In this document: positions 1 through 7,422 of the stretch, piece after piece
Position numbering within the stretch: position 1 is the first letter of the stretch
Layout of the letters: each line of letters opens with the position of its first letter
Origin: JAYZDF01 sp036337945
GTDB lineage: Bacteria > Myxococcota > Kuafuiibacteriia > Kuafuiibacteriales > Kuafuiibacteriaceae
Direction: 5' to 3'
DNA: 18,186 bases
NCBI GenBank assembly: GCA_036337945.1
Contig: JAYZDF010000083.1
Span: forward strand, 1 to 18,186
Made by a program: the position numbers and the translations under genes
The notes under the pieces: generated by a model
Databases searched by the model: none
Told to the model about the DNA's origin: nothing
What the model saw: only the letters and a program-made list of their open reading frames with translations

Positions 1-1157
1 AGACTAGGAGTGATTCGATCAAGGATGGCGTTCTTCTCATCGTCTGAGAGCCACTTCATCTTCTTGAGTTGACTACGGCAGTGGTCCATTCCGAGTTCCA
101 AGGCATCCTCTTTGATATCCTTGAGAACAACTGAGTAACCAGCTTGGGCGCATATGAAAGCAAGTCCCGCACCCATCATTCCAGCACCAAGAATTCCAAC
201 TTTTTGGATTTCGTCATTTTCAGCAGTAGGTAAGCCCTCGTGTTTTTCGGCCGCGGTACGGTGGTACCAAATGGTTCGAATCATATCCTTGGCCTGGTCC
301 GAAACAGCCAGTCCTGCAAAGTATCGGCCTTCGACCTCAAGTGCTCGATCAAATCGTAACAATGAACCTTCTTGTACTGCGCAAGTGGCCGCTTCATGAG
401 CAGGATAGCATCCTGCCGTCTTTTTGAAGAGCATTCCGCAGGCTGCCAAGATCATGTTCCTGGCATCTTCGCTGCCCGGTTGAGGAGCTGGCCAAGTGTA
501 ATCTGACTTTAGCCAAGGCTGCTTAAAGCGCTTGTTCTCTTTGATCCACGCGATCGATTTTTCGATAAGTTGCTCTTCACTTTCTGCAATATCGTCAACC
601 AGTTTCGCCTGAAGAGCCTTTGATGGCCGTACCATCTTACCCTGCAGAATAAAGTCGAGTGCGGTCTGTATTCCTACAAGCCTTGGGAGTCTCTGAGTTC
701 CTCCCGCTCCCGGGATAAGGCCAAGAGTGACTTCGGGAAGTCCGAACTTCGCTTTAGGGTTGTCGAGCGCGATTCGTCGGTGACAGGCCAGGGCAAGCTC
801 AAATCCGCCACCCAGTGCCGAACCATTGAGAGCGACGACAACCGGCTGCTTTGACGTTTCAATCTTGTTGAAGAGCGCATTCAGTTTTGTGGTACTTTCC
901 AAAACTTTGGCAGCATCTCGTTCGACAAACATACTGTCGATATCTGCGCCGACGCAGAAGTCTTTATGCCCACTTGTTATAATGATTCCTTCGAGTCCCT
1001 CAAGCGAGTGCGCCCATTCCATTGCTTCTAATAGGCCGACTCCGAAGGCTTCATTTATCTTGTTGGCTCGGCCTTCCATCCGAAGCGTGAGCGTTGCGAT
1101 ATTATTTTCTGCATTGAAGCTCATTTCTACTGCAGCATTTTTTTGTTCTTGGCTCAT
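1..1157 (-). CDS. fadJ: Fatty-acid oxidation complex alpha subunit (enoyl-CoA hydratase / 3-hydroxyacyl-CoA dehydrogenase), 3' end cut by window
   Basis: Predicted to hydrate 2-enoyl-CoA and oxidise the resulting 3-hydroxyacyl-CoA with NAD+, the middle two steps of beta-oxidation, in the cytoplasm. About 385 residues are visible; family members run to roughly 700-750, so the rest lies left of the window. The N-terminal crotonase domain (about 10-200) has the oxyanion-hole segment ALGGGFELALACH and both expected catalytic glutamates, Glu120 and Glu142 (in FGLPEVTLGLIPGAGGTQRL). The NAD-binding domain starts near 318 with VGILGAGMMGAG, a GxGxxG Rossmann loop at 324-329. Start ATG at 1155-1157 overlaps the TGA of the upstream thiolase gene (ATGA), which implies translational coupling and a 1:1 alpha/beta complex. 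FadJ versus FadB cannot be settled from the fragment; the symbol is a best match only. Confidence 0.93.
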   Translation of the reverse strand, partial: MSQEQKNAAVEMSFNAENNIATLTLRMEGRANKINEAFGVGLLEAMEWAHSLEGLEGIIITSGHKDFCVGADIDSMFVERDAAKVLESTTKLNALFNKIETSKQPVVVALNGSALGGGFELALACHRRIALDNPKAKFGLPEVTLGLIPGAGGTQRLPRLVGIQTALDFILQGKMVRPSKALQAKLVDDIAESEEQLIEKSIAWIKENKRFKQPWLKSDYTWPAPQPGSEDARNMILAACGMLFKKTAGCYPAHEAATCAVQEGSLLRFDRALEVEGRYFAGLAVSDQAKDMIRTIWYHRTAAEKHEGLPTAENDEIQKVGILGAGMMGAGLAFICAQAGYSVVLKDIKEDALELGMDHCRSQLKKMKWLSDDEKNAILDRITPS

Positions 1158-2356
1158 ACTCTCTCCACAATTGTTGCGATGCCCATACCGCCACCGATAC
1201 ATAGGGTGACGAGTCCTGTTTGTAAGTCACGTTCTTCTAGAGCGTCTATCAGGGTACCAAGTAGCATGGCCCCGGTTGCGCCCAGAGGATGCCCTAGAGC
1301 AATTGCTCCACCATTGACGTTGACCTTTGAATGGTCGACTCCGAATTCTTGCATGAACATGAGAGGTACGGCAGCAAAAGCCTCATTGACTTCGAACAAA
1401 TCAATATCACCGATATCCATGTTCGCTTTCTCCAGCGCTCTACGAGTTGCTGGTAATGGTCCGCTAAGCATCACGATGGGGTCATCTCCCGCTATTGCGA
1501 CGCTTCGGATTTTCGCACGAGGTTTCAATCCGAGTTCTTTTCCTTTGGACTCGCTTGCGACTAAGACCGCCGCAGCACCATCAACGATGCCGGACGAATT
1601 TCCTGGCGTATGGATATGGTTTACTTTTTCAAGATGGGGATATTTTTCTTTGGTTAGTTCATCGAGTCCGAACTGCGTTCCGAAGAATTCAAATGATGGT
1701 TGTAGGCCAGAGAGGGCTTCTAGTGTTGTTCCCGCTCGAGGATGCTCATCTTTGTCTAGAATGAGGAGTCCGTTGTCATCGTGGACGGGGACCATACTCG
1801 TGAATTTGTTTTCTGACTGGGCAACTTCGGCACGCTTTTGACTCTCAAGGGCAAATTGGTCGGCATCGTCTCGTGTGAAGCCTCGTAAAGTCGCAAGTAA
1901 GTCACCACTAATTCCTTGGGGCACTGAACCCACTGACCATTGTGTTTTTGGATCGAACATTGCGCCGCCATCAGAGCCCATCTTGACTCGTGACATGCTC
2001 TCGATACCGCCGGCCACGACTAAGTCGTTGAATCCTGAAGCAACCATTGCTGCGGCATGATTTACAGCTTCTAGGCCAGAGCCACAGAACCGATTAAGCG
2101 TCACGCCCGATGCGTTCTCATGATATCCGGCGGCCAATGCGGCAAAGCGAGCGATGCAGGTACCTTGTTCTCCGGTTTGAGTGACACATCCGATCACCAC
2201 GTCTTCAACGTGACTGGTATCCAGATCGTTTTTCTCGCTGAGTTTGGATAGGACGCCACTAAGTAGGTCCATAGGCCGAACGGGGTAGAGTGCTCCCGAC
2301 TCTTTGCCTTTGCCACGCGGCGTGCGGATGGCGTCATAAATATAGGCTGTTGACAC
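1154..2356 (-). CDS. fadA: Acetyl-CoA acyltransferase (3-ketoacyl-CoA thiolase), beta subunit
   Basis: Catalyses thiolytic cleavage of 3-ketoacyl-CoA to acetyl-CoA and a shortened acyl-CoA, the last step of beta-oxidation. It has 400 residues, the usual thiolase length. Nucleophile Cys91 sits in LNRFCGSGLEAV; the NEAFAA motif is present; His356 lies in GHPLGATGAM and the second active-site cysteine, Cys386, in CIGGGMG, so all catalytic residues are intact. The start is GTG at 2354-2356, backed by a strong Shine-Dalgarno GGAGG at 2365-2369 with an 8-nt spacer. It is the first gene of a leftward operon with the fadJ-like gene, which it overlaps by ATGA. It is divergent from a MarR-family gene, and the 20-bp palindrome upstream suggests repression by that protein. 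Degradative thiolase is favoured over biosynthetic acetoacetyl-CoA thiolase because of the alpha-subunit partner. Confidence 0.96.
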   Translation of the reverse strand: MSTAYIYDAIRTPRGKGKESGALYPVRPMDLLSGVLSKLSEKNDLDTSHVEDVVIGCVTQTGEQGTCIARFAALAAGYHENASGVTLNRFCGSGLEAVNHAAAMVASGFNDLVVAGGIESMSRVKMGSDGGAMFDPKTQWSVGSVPQGISGDLLATLRGFTRDDADQFALESQKRAEVAQSENKFTSMVPVHDDNGLLILDKDEHPRAGTTLEALSGLQPSFEFFGTQFGLDELTKEKYPHLEKVNHIHTPGNSSGIVDGAAAVLVASESKGKELGLKPRAKIRSVAIAGDDPIVMLSGPLPATRRALEKANMDIGDIDLFEVNEAFAAVPLMFMQEFGVDHSKVNVNGGAIALGHPLGATGAMLLGTLIDALEERDLQTGLVTLCIGGGMGIATIVERV

Positions 2357-2377
2357 AGATTTTTCCTCCGATGTTGT

Positions 2378-2411
2378 TTGAATATACTTAGCATGCTAAG
2401 TATTGACTCAA
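2378..2411. promoter_or_regulatory. Divergent promoter region with a perfect 20-bp palindromic operator (2384-2403)
   Basis: ATACTTAGCATGCTAAGTAT at 2384-2403 is a perfect palindrome of 20 bases. On the + strand it fills the spacer of a candidate promoter, TTGAAT (2378-2383), 17 bp, TATTGA (2401-2406). On the - strand TTGAGT (2406-2411) lies 17-19 bp from AGTATA or TATATT (within 2381-2388). A dimeric repressor bound here would block both the fadA-fadJ operon and the MarR gene. MarR proteins typically bind palindromes of this size in divergent promoters; the assignment to this protein is inferred from adjacency. The individual -10 hexamers are weak. Confidence 0.75.
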
Positions 2412-2423
2412 GAATCAACCCCA

Positions 2424-2924
2424 ATGAAGACAACTCGCGAAAAATCAGATTTGTCGGTGATTTCGACGCCATCGCTCGAACTGCGAAGACGTCAGGCGGA
2501 AATCGTTCTGATGTTGACCCGGATTCTAAGGGAAAACGAGCAAAAGGTGTCCTCGAGTCTTGGTGAGCAAGGCCTCCACGATATTACGTCCGCGCAGGCG
2601 AATGTTCTCATGGTTTTGTTTCAGGCCAAGGAACCTCTTACGGCCAGTCAGGTCGCAGAAATCTTGGGTGTTTCTGAGGTAACGGTAGCGCGTTTCGTGA
2701 AGGCCCTGACATCTTCCGGTTGGGTCGACCGACTGCGCAGTGAAAGGGATGCTCGCATGTGGCACTTGAAGCCAACGTCGAAAGCCTATGATGCGCTGCC
2801 AAAGTTCATTCGAGTGTCTAATCAAATGCTCGACGAAACATTCGATGGCTTCAGTATTGATGACTTTGAGACGCTTTGGTCGATAATTAGTCGGGTTCGT
2901 GTCAATCTTCACAAGCCTGAGTAA
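2424..2924 (+). CDS. MarR-family winged-helix transcriptional regulator
   Basis: Predicted dimeric DNA-binding regulator of 166 residues. The helix-turn-helix spans about residues 72-101 (LTASQVAEILGVSEVTVARF, then the helix leading to SSGWV). The wing at about 103-125 keeps the family Asp-x-Arg (Asp109-Ala-Arg111). Flanking helices (15-50 and 125-160) fit the MarR dimerisation region. I chose ATG at 2424; an in-frame TTG at 2403 would add seven residues but overlaps the last base of the operator palindrome and lies upstream of the likely transcription start. Neither start has a good Shine-Dalgarno, so a leaderless or short-leader message is possible. It diverges from the thiolase/FadJ operon, so it probably controls beta-oxidation, with an acyl-CoA or fatty acid as plausible effector (inference). 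Its TAA shares one base with the ATG of the pseudokinase gene. Confidence 0.9.
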   Translation: MKTTREKSDLSVISTPSLELRRRQAEIVLMLTRILRENEQKVSSSLGEQGLHDITSAQANVLMVLFQAKEPLTASQVAEILGVSEVTVARFVKALTSSGWVDRLRSERDARMWHLKPTSKAYDALPKFIRVSNQMLDETFDGFSIDDFETLWSIISRVRVNLHKPE

Positions 2925-4612
2925 TGACAGATCAAGGGGTCAAGACAGATAACAATGGAATTGCATCCACAGAGCCTAATGCCGTCCCCGGCACTCAGGA
3001 TTCAAAGAATATTGATGAGACAACTTCTTCGAAACTTCCCACAGATAGTCAGGCCGTAGCTGATCCTGATCTCACTGAACGAGTTAGTGCGCGAACCATT
3101 TCGGAGAGTCTTAAGCGCAAACGCGCCAAAAGTAACTTAACGGACATCGATGCAAGTAATGCAACGATACCTCTGGATCTTGATGCTGTTTCGTCGACTC
3201 GCGAACGAGATGCTGCTCCTAATATCGGAGAATCAACGGCTGCTGATGAGACGGCTCATCAAAGCCCAGCATGGGCCGAAGGACTTATAGAGAAACAACC
3301 GTATCCTACTGAATTGCAAACCGTCGACGATCGGCTCCCTGAAAGTGTAGTCGCATCGGCTTCTGACCAAATCGATGTTTCAAGTCTTCCTCAAAGCACG
3401 CAAAGTCTGATCGCGAACGTAGAGATGGAAACTCCAAACGAGTCGAGATCAACAAACGATTCTCAGCCGAACCTAAGACCTTTGCTCGGTTCGTTTATAC
3501 TTCTTGGTGGCTATGGCGAGCTTCGTGACGGTTTATACGAATTTGAGCATGTCTTAGAGGTTCGAAAAATTGCTGCGCCGCGACGAGGTTTGTTACGTCG
3601 TGGTCTCTTCGTTGAACGTGATGAGGATTATTCACACTTATTTCTTGCTGAAGCTGAAGTAGCGAGACAAATTGTTCACCCAAATGTGACTCGTGTGTAC
3701 CACGTAGGGCGTCATAATAGCTTTCCGTACCTTGTGCGCGAACACGTGCCAGGTATTACGCTAGCGGAACACATTATCAGCCATCCCCGCGCTAAGATTG
3801 AGTTTTCCCAGTTCGCGGCTATATTTGTTCAAGTCATCGACGGATTACATGCCATTCATGAACTCCGAAACGCGTCTGGAGAGTCGCTTCAAATGGTTCA
3901 TGCTGCGATTAATCCCAACTCTGTTCTGCTTGGCCGGACAGGTCGTGTGCGAATAACCGAGCCAATATCCTCAGCATATAACGGTCGTGTATTAGACTCG
4001 AGTCAGCTTACGCGGCACCAAATCGAAGATTATCAAGCGCCTGAGTTACAAGATACTCCGAAGGTATCTGCCATGTGGGATTGGTATTCACTCGCGATCA
4101 CAATGGTTGAATTTCTAGGTTCTGCATCTGCGGCAAAAGCGGTGAATACAAATCCATCGGTCGAATCCGTGAAGTCAAATTTATTCAGTCTCTCTCTCAT
4201 GAGTCAGCACGATCAGCTTTTTGAATGTTTGTGTGGACTACTCACAGAACCGCCAGAACGACGGGTTGAGTGGGCGCTTCAGTTGCGGGCAATATTCCAA
4301 GAAGGACTTAAGGGCTCTAAGGCCCACCACGTTGTAGCAGGAATGTTGAAGAAAGATATTTCCGAGGTTGGCGTTGAGTCAGCTCAGGACGTTACTCAGT
4401 CGATGAAAGTTGCTTCTGATTCTGAGTCAATAGAAGCAAAACAAGCGATAACAGACGAACTACCTTACCGGCGAAAGACAACCGAAGTTGCTCAGATATC
4501 TCAGAATGTCGAGACGAAATCGAAGCTTATTCTCCCTGTCTATCTTATGATTGCGCTCGGCTTAGTTGGAGCACTCATGGGTATGTTTCTTCTCAATTGG
4601 TTTGGTGATTAG
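2924..4612 (+). CDS. Membrane-anchored Ser/Thr pseudokinase
   Basis: A 562-residue protein with a disordered, Ser/Thr/Asp-rich N-terminus (1-185), a degenerate protein-kinase fold (about 188-465), a linker, and one C-terminal membrane segment (about 535-557) with a very short tail, so the kinase fold should face the cytoplasm. The HRDxxPxN catalytic loop has become HAAINPNS (326-333), losing both the catalytic Asp and the Mg-binding Asn. DFG is replaced by EPI (346-348). The Gly-loop is unrecognisable and no clear VAIK lysine is present, although QAPEL (371-375, the APE motif) and the following DWYSLAITMVEFL helix survive. It is therefore almost certainly not an active kinase; scaffold, ligand sensor or allosteric regulator are possible. 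Its start overlaps the MarR stop (TAATG), so the two are probably co-translated. Confidence 0.9.
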   Translation: MTDQGVKTDNNGIASTEPNAVPGTQDSKNIDETTSSKLPTDSQAVADPDLTERVSARTISESLKRKRAKSNLTDIDASNATIPLDLDAVSSTRERDAAPNIGESTAADETAHQSPAWAEGLIEKQPYPTELQTVDDRLPESVVASASDQIDVSSLPQSTQSLIANVEMETPNESRSTNDSQPNLRPLLGSFILLGGYGELRDGLYEFEHVLEVRKIAAPRRGLLRRGLFVERDEDYSHLFLAEAEVARQIVHPNVTRVYHVGRHNSFPYLVREHVPGITLAEHIISHPRAKIEFSQFAAIFVQVIDGLHAIHELRNASGESLQMVHAAINPNSVLLGRTGRVRITEPISSAYNGRVLDSSQLTRHQIEDYQAPELQDTPKVSAMWDWYSLAITMVEFLGSASAAKAVNTNPSVESVKSNLFSLSLMSQHDQLFECLCGLLTEPPERRVEWALQLRAIFQEGLKGSKAHHVVAGMLKKDISEVGVESAQDVTQSMKVASDSESIEAKQAITDELPYRRKTTEVAQISQNVETKSKLILPVYLMIALGLVGALMGMFLLNWFGD

Positions 4613-6072
4613 TTACGCCTTGGTGGCCGCACGTTTCCATTAATTGCTCTGCCTTCGTGTGGGTTCGCTAAATAAGGAAATACGTTTTGGAATGCGATAT
4701 CATTTTGATCCGTGCCATCACCAAGTTCCGAATTGAGGCCTTGGTCCCATGGAGCACCTAGAAGAGCTCCAGAAACAAGCTGAAAGGTAATATCAACAAC
4801 ATCGTCAAATAATCGTCGGCCGTTAGGGTAGCCGGGATTACCGGCTAAGAGTCCCATCCGACTCGAAGTAGCGTTGGCAGCAATATCAGACGCCGGTTGG
4901 GTAACGTCGAGTCGAAGAATATCCGCTGCTCGTAAGGTATAGTTTGTATCTGTCGCTGCAACGTTAAGATGAGGCTGACCAGCAAGTACTCCTCGTAGGT
5001 CGGTCCTCGGATTATCGACGGGTATGAAATCGTTGATGTTTAATACTTGGAACTCGCCTTCAAGAACAGGGTTTGCGAGTTGATCACGAAGCACAGTATT
5101 CGACTCGTCATTGATGGGTGCTGAACGGTTGTAGGCGTCTTTGGCTGCGCTGGGCATAAAGAACGTATTTATCAGTGGTAAGCCTATTCTACTGACCTGC
5201 CTCCAGGGACCAAAAAATCTAGGGCCAGCCGTGTCAGCAATTGTAATTTGGCGTTGTTCTGTTGTTGCCCACACTCCAACAATAGAATCTGGACGTTGAG
5301 GTGTAGACGGAATATTGCGATTGAGTGTGACGCTGCTGATTGGAACTTGTAGGACAATCGCCAATACATTTTGGCGGCTGAAATGATCTACACCGCCGCC
5401 TCGATTGCCTGAGTTTGTTGGTCGCCGAGAAAGTCGGTCAGAAATAGCACCCCAATCTGCGAAGAAAGGATCATCTCTTGGTCCTGCGAAGACACGACCC
5501 TGGCCACCGGCCGGGACAGTAAATTGCCCGATCGCTTGATTGGCGAGCGAACCGTAGTTCGCCGTACTATCGCCAGAGAAATGTGGAGCAACGGGCTGGT
5601 CTGTGACAAGCGTAGTTCGCGTATTGGTCTCTGTATCGATATGTGTGACTGTCATGTATTGACGCACAAACCACTCATCGTTTGGCATCGCTACGTTCGT
5701 TATATTTTGCGCATATTGGAAACTTTGTGCACCAATGGTTCGCTCTGTTCTAAATCGAAACTCGAAGATAATATCTTCTCGTGCATCACCGTTACTGTCG
5801 ACACGGATTGCGTAACGAATCGTAGGCGAAAAGTAAGGATGCTCCGGACCGGTGGAGGGAGACTGAAACGGCCACAGAGTTAGAGCGACAGTGACGCTAT
5901 CAGTAGCTTCGGGACTTCGAAAAAAGTATATATCGCTAAGGTCAGATGCTGGATTTGCTAAGTCTCCAGGAGCCTCTCCATGGCCCGCGTGAGCTTTGAG
6001 TCCAAAACAAATGAGGCTTGCTGCGATGACATTTGTCACGACGGTAAATTTGAAGACTTTAACGAAGTTCAT
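4609..6072 (-). CDS. Exported DUF4331 family protein
   Basis: A 487-residue predicted extracytoplasmic protein of unknown function. A Sec signal peptide (MNFVKVFKFT followed by a hydrophobic stretch) ends at AHA before Gly30. The mature N-terminus GHGEAPGDLANPASDLSDIYFF matches the DUF4331 opening motif, roughly SHREAPxxxxDPxAD-TDVYAF. The body is rich in beta-strand segments and Asn, Pro and Asp. I preferred ATG at 6070-6072, which has GGAG six bases upstream, over an in-frame GTG at 6102 that would put ten polar residues before the signal peptide. It overlaps the upstream lipoprotein gene by 14 bp, so the two are probably translationally coupled. Its TAA overlaps the pseudokinase stop on the other strand by 4 bp. 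The biochemical role of DUF4331 is not established; none is claimed here. Confidence 0.88.
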   Translation of the reverse strand: MNFVKVFKFTVVTNVIAASLICFGLKAHAGHGEAPGDLANPASDLSDIYFFRSPEATDSVTVALTLWPFQSPSTGPEHPYFSPTIRYAIRVDSNGDAREDIIFEFRFRTERTIGAQSFQYAQNITNVAMPNDEWFVRQYMTVTHIDTETNTRTTLVTDQPVAPHFSGDSTANYGSLANQAIGQFTVPAGGQGRVFAGPRDDPFFADWGAISDRLSRRPTNSGNRGGGVDHFSRQNVLAIVLQVPISSVTLNRNIPSTPQRPDSIVGVWATTEQRQITIADTAGPRFFGPWRQVSRIGLPLINTFFMPSAAKDAYNRSAPINDESNTVLRDQLANPVLEGEFQVLNINDFIPVDNPRTDLRGVLAGQPHLNVAATDTNYTLRAADILRLDVTQPASDIAANATSSRMGLLAGNPGYPNGRRLFDDVVDITFQLVSGALLGAPWDQGLNSELGDGTDQNDIAFQNVFPYLANPHEGRAINGNVRPPRRN

Positions 6073-7174
6073 AGATTGCTCCGGAGTTTTCTGTACCTCC
6101 ACGTCGATCGATCACAAACCAGCGATTTGAATTTGGGATTCGATGAACGTCCCGAGGTTCACGAAACTTTTGAGGTAAAACAAGAGGGTAGATGTTTGGC
6201 GGATTCGCCGAAATTTCTACAACGTGCAGAGTATCACCGCCATCAATTCCTGGAGTAGAGGTACTGACGAGCAAATAGGATAGATCAAGAGCCATATCGA
6301 TTCCGGCAGGATAGTTCGATGGAATATTGTCGTAAACGACGGTGAAGGTGCCGTCATCATTGATTTGATAGACTCGGCCTTTTTGCGTTGGCTCAAAATG
6401 TGAGTCGTATAAATAGATGACTCGATTGGTTGGAGACCAGAGAAAGTGACTCGGGTCATTGGTCGAAAATGTTTCTTCCAAAGGTATGAGCGTCGGAAAC
6501 ATATCGCCTTCGATATATTGCCAAAGGCCTCCGATATTTGATTCTGGTAACCGTCCAGTTATGAGGACGGCCGGAGTTGCCGTGTCAAAAGCTACACCTG
6601 CTGGGCCGGAGAGATCTTGAAGCTGAGCCATAGGGGCTAAGGTTTCAAGTCGCAGATCGTAGATATAGACCTCGCCGGTACCATTCGAAACAATATCTGT
6701 GATGTAAAGTAAGCGTCCTGCAGGATTCACTTGCAGATCTACTGGAAATCCTAGTGGAGCTCCTTCGAAAACCAATTCTACCTCATCATCTGCTCTTAGT
6801 CTGAAGATGGCTGGCTCACCCGCTGCTGTGAACGCGGTGAAGAAGGCAGCGCCTGCTTCGCGGGGATCACTCGTAATCGCCAAAGGCTCGCGGTAATTCC
6901 CTGCTGCTGCACTCCTCAAAACCGCTTCCTCTGGAAATCGATTGAACCCTGCATCTGGAGTGGTTGCGTCCGTGGCGTTTAGTGCAGCGTCCGCCCGGAC
7001 TGACCCGTCCGCTCTTGTTTCACTATCAGGGGAAATAGCAGCGTCCATACTGGAGTTTGTACCCGCATCTGCGATATCCGAATCAGGCGTGTTCGAACTT
7101 TGGGTTTGGGAGCAGCTTGCGACCAGGCCGAAAATCATTGCGAGAGCCAGACCTTGATGATTGAAAATTGTCAT
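6059..7174 (-). CDS. Lipoprotein with predicted beta-propeller (NHL/SMP-30-like) domain
   Basis: A 371-residue predicted lipoprotein. A short hydrophobic signal ends in a lipobox, VASC, with the lipidated cysteine at 21. A low-complexity Asp/Ala/Ser/Thr linker follows (about 22-75), typical of myxobacterial surface lipoproteins, then a domain with recurring blade-like units: PVDLQVNPAGRLLYITD, GPAGVAFDTATPAVLITG, FLWSPTNRVIYLYD, PAGIDMALDLSYLLVS and PRDVHRIPNSNRWFVID. The spacing and the xxYxxD strands fit a five- or six-bladed propeller. No catalytic residues can be assigned, so binding and enzymatic roles are equally open. It is the first gene of a leftward pair with the DUF4331 gene. Its start (ATG at 7172-7174) has only a weak AGGG upstream. 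A sigma70-type promoter and a leader hairpin lie just upstream. Confidence 0.85.
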   Translation of the reverse strand: MTIFNHQGLALAMIFGLVASCSQTQSSNTPDSDIADAGTNSSMDAAISPDSETRADGSVRADAALNATDATTPDAGFNRFPEEAVLRSAAAGNYREPLAITSDPREAGAAFFTAFTAAGEPAIFRLRADDEVELVFEGAPLGFPVDLQVNPAGRLLYITDIVSNGTGEVYIYDLRLETLAPMAQLQDLSGPAGVAFDTATPAVLITGRLPESNIGGLWQYIEGDMFPTLIPLEETFSTNDPSHFLWSPTNRVIYLYDSHFEPTQKGRVYQINDDGTFTVVYDNIPSNYPAGIDMALDLSYLLVSTSTPGIDGGDTLHVVEISANPPNIYPLVLPQKFREPRDVHRIPNSNRWFVIDRRGGTENSGAIYELR

Positions 7175-7190
7175 TGTTTTCGAGCCCTGA

Positions 7191-7209
7191 TTCGAACAAT
7201 TCGTTCGAA
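7191..7209. repeat. Inverted repeat in the leader of the lipoprotein operon
   Basis: TTCGAAC at 7191-7197 and GTTCGAA at 7203-7209 are perfect 7-bp arms around a 5-base loop. The repeat lies between the predicted transcription start (about 7220, minus strand) and the start codon at 7174, ending about 17 bases upstream of it. It could be an RNA hairpin that modulates translation, or a DNA operator. It lacks a U-tract, so it is not an intrinsic terminator. Confidence 0.5.
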
Positions 7210-7226
7210 ACTTCAGCTATTTACCC

Positions 7227-7254
7227 ATTATCATGAACTCTGAGAAGCTGTCGA
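7227..7254 (-). promoter_or_regulatory. Sigma70-type promoter for the lipoprotein-DUF4331 operon
   Basis: Read on the minus strand, TCGACA (7249-7254) and GATAAT (7227-7232) are separated by 16 bp. Each hexamer matches five of six positions of TTGACA and TATAAT. The predicted transcription start is near 7220, giving a leader of about 46 nt. This is the best-matching promoter I found in the window. Confidence 0.55.
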
Positions 7255-7283
7255 CGGACTAAGGGTTTATGACCTCATAAAAG

Positions 7284-7299
7284 TGTGAATGTGGTCACA
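7284..7299. promoter_or_regulatory. CRP/FNR-family binding site, exact TGTGA-N6-TCACA
   Basis: TGTGAATGTGGTCACA is an exact match to the core consensus recognised by E. coli CRP. Its centre (7291.5) lies about 71 bp upstream of the predicted lipoprotein transcription start, close to a class I activator position. It could also serve the divergent 911-residue gene. Which CRP-family protein this organism uses is unknown, so the regulator is inferred. Confidence 0.55.
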
Positions 7300-7374
7300 A
7301 AGGACACAACTTTTAACAATGGGTACCGATAAAAAGCCCTGATCTGGCTCAATTGGCAGCTTTGTTTTCAGAGT

Positions 7375-7390
7375 TGTGGTTTTGTTCACA
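7375..7390. promoter_or_regulatory. Second CRP/FNR-type site, one mismatch
   Basis: TGTGGTTTTGTTCACA matches TGTGA-N6-TCACA at nine of ten core positions. It is centred 91 bp from the first site in the same gap and ends 32 bp before the ATG of the 911-residue gene, where bound protein would more likely repress than activate. A short palindrome, GAGCA-TT-TGCTC (7396-7407), lies just downstream, before the ribosome-binding site. Confidence 0.4.
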
Positions 7391-7422
7391 GGTCCGAGCA
7401 TTTGCTCCAAGAGGTTTGAAGA

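Noticed and set aside
1143..1841. Open frame of 232 codons on the + strand opposite the thiolase gene
   Set aside because: It lies wholly antisense to a thiolase with intact catalytic residues, and its translation is Ser/Arg/Pro-rich with no recognisable domain. It is a shadow frame.
6073..6102. GTG start ten codons upstream for the DUF4331 protein
   Set aside because: It would place a polar segment before the signal peptide, whereas the ATG at 6072 has a GGAG site at good spacing.
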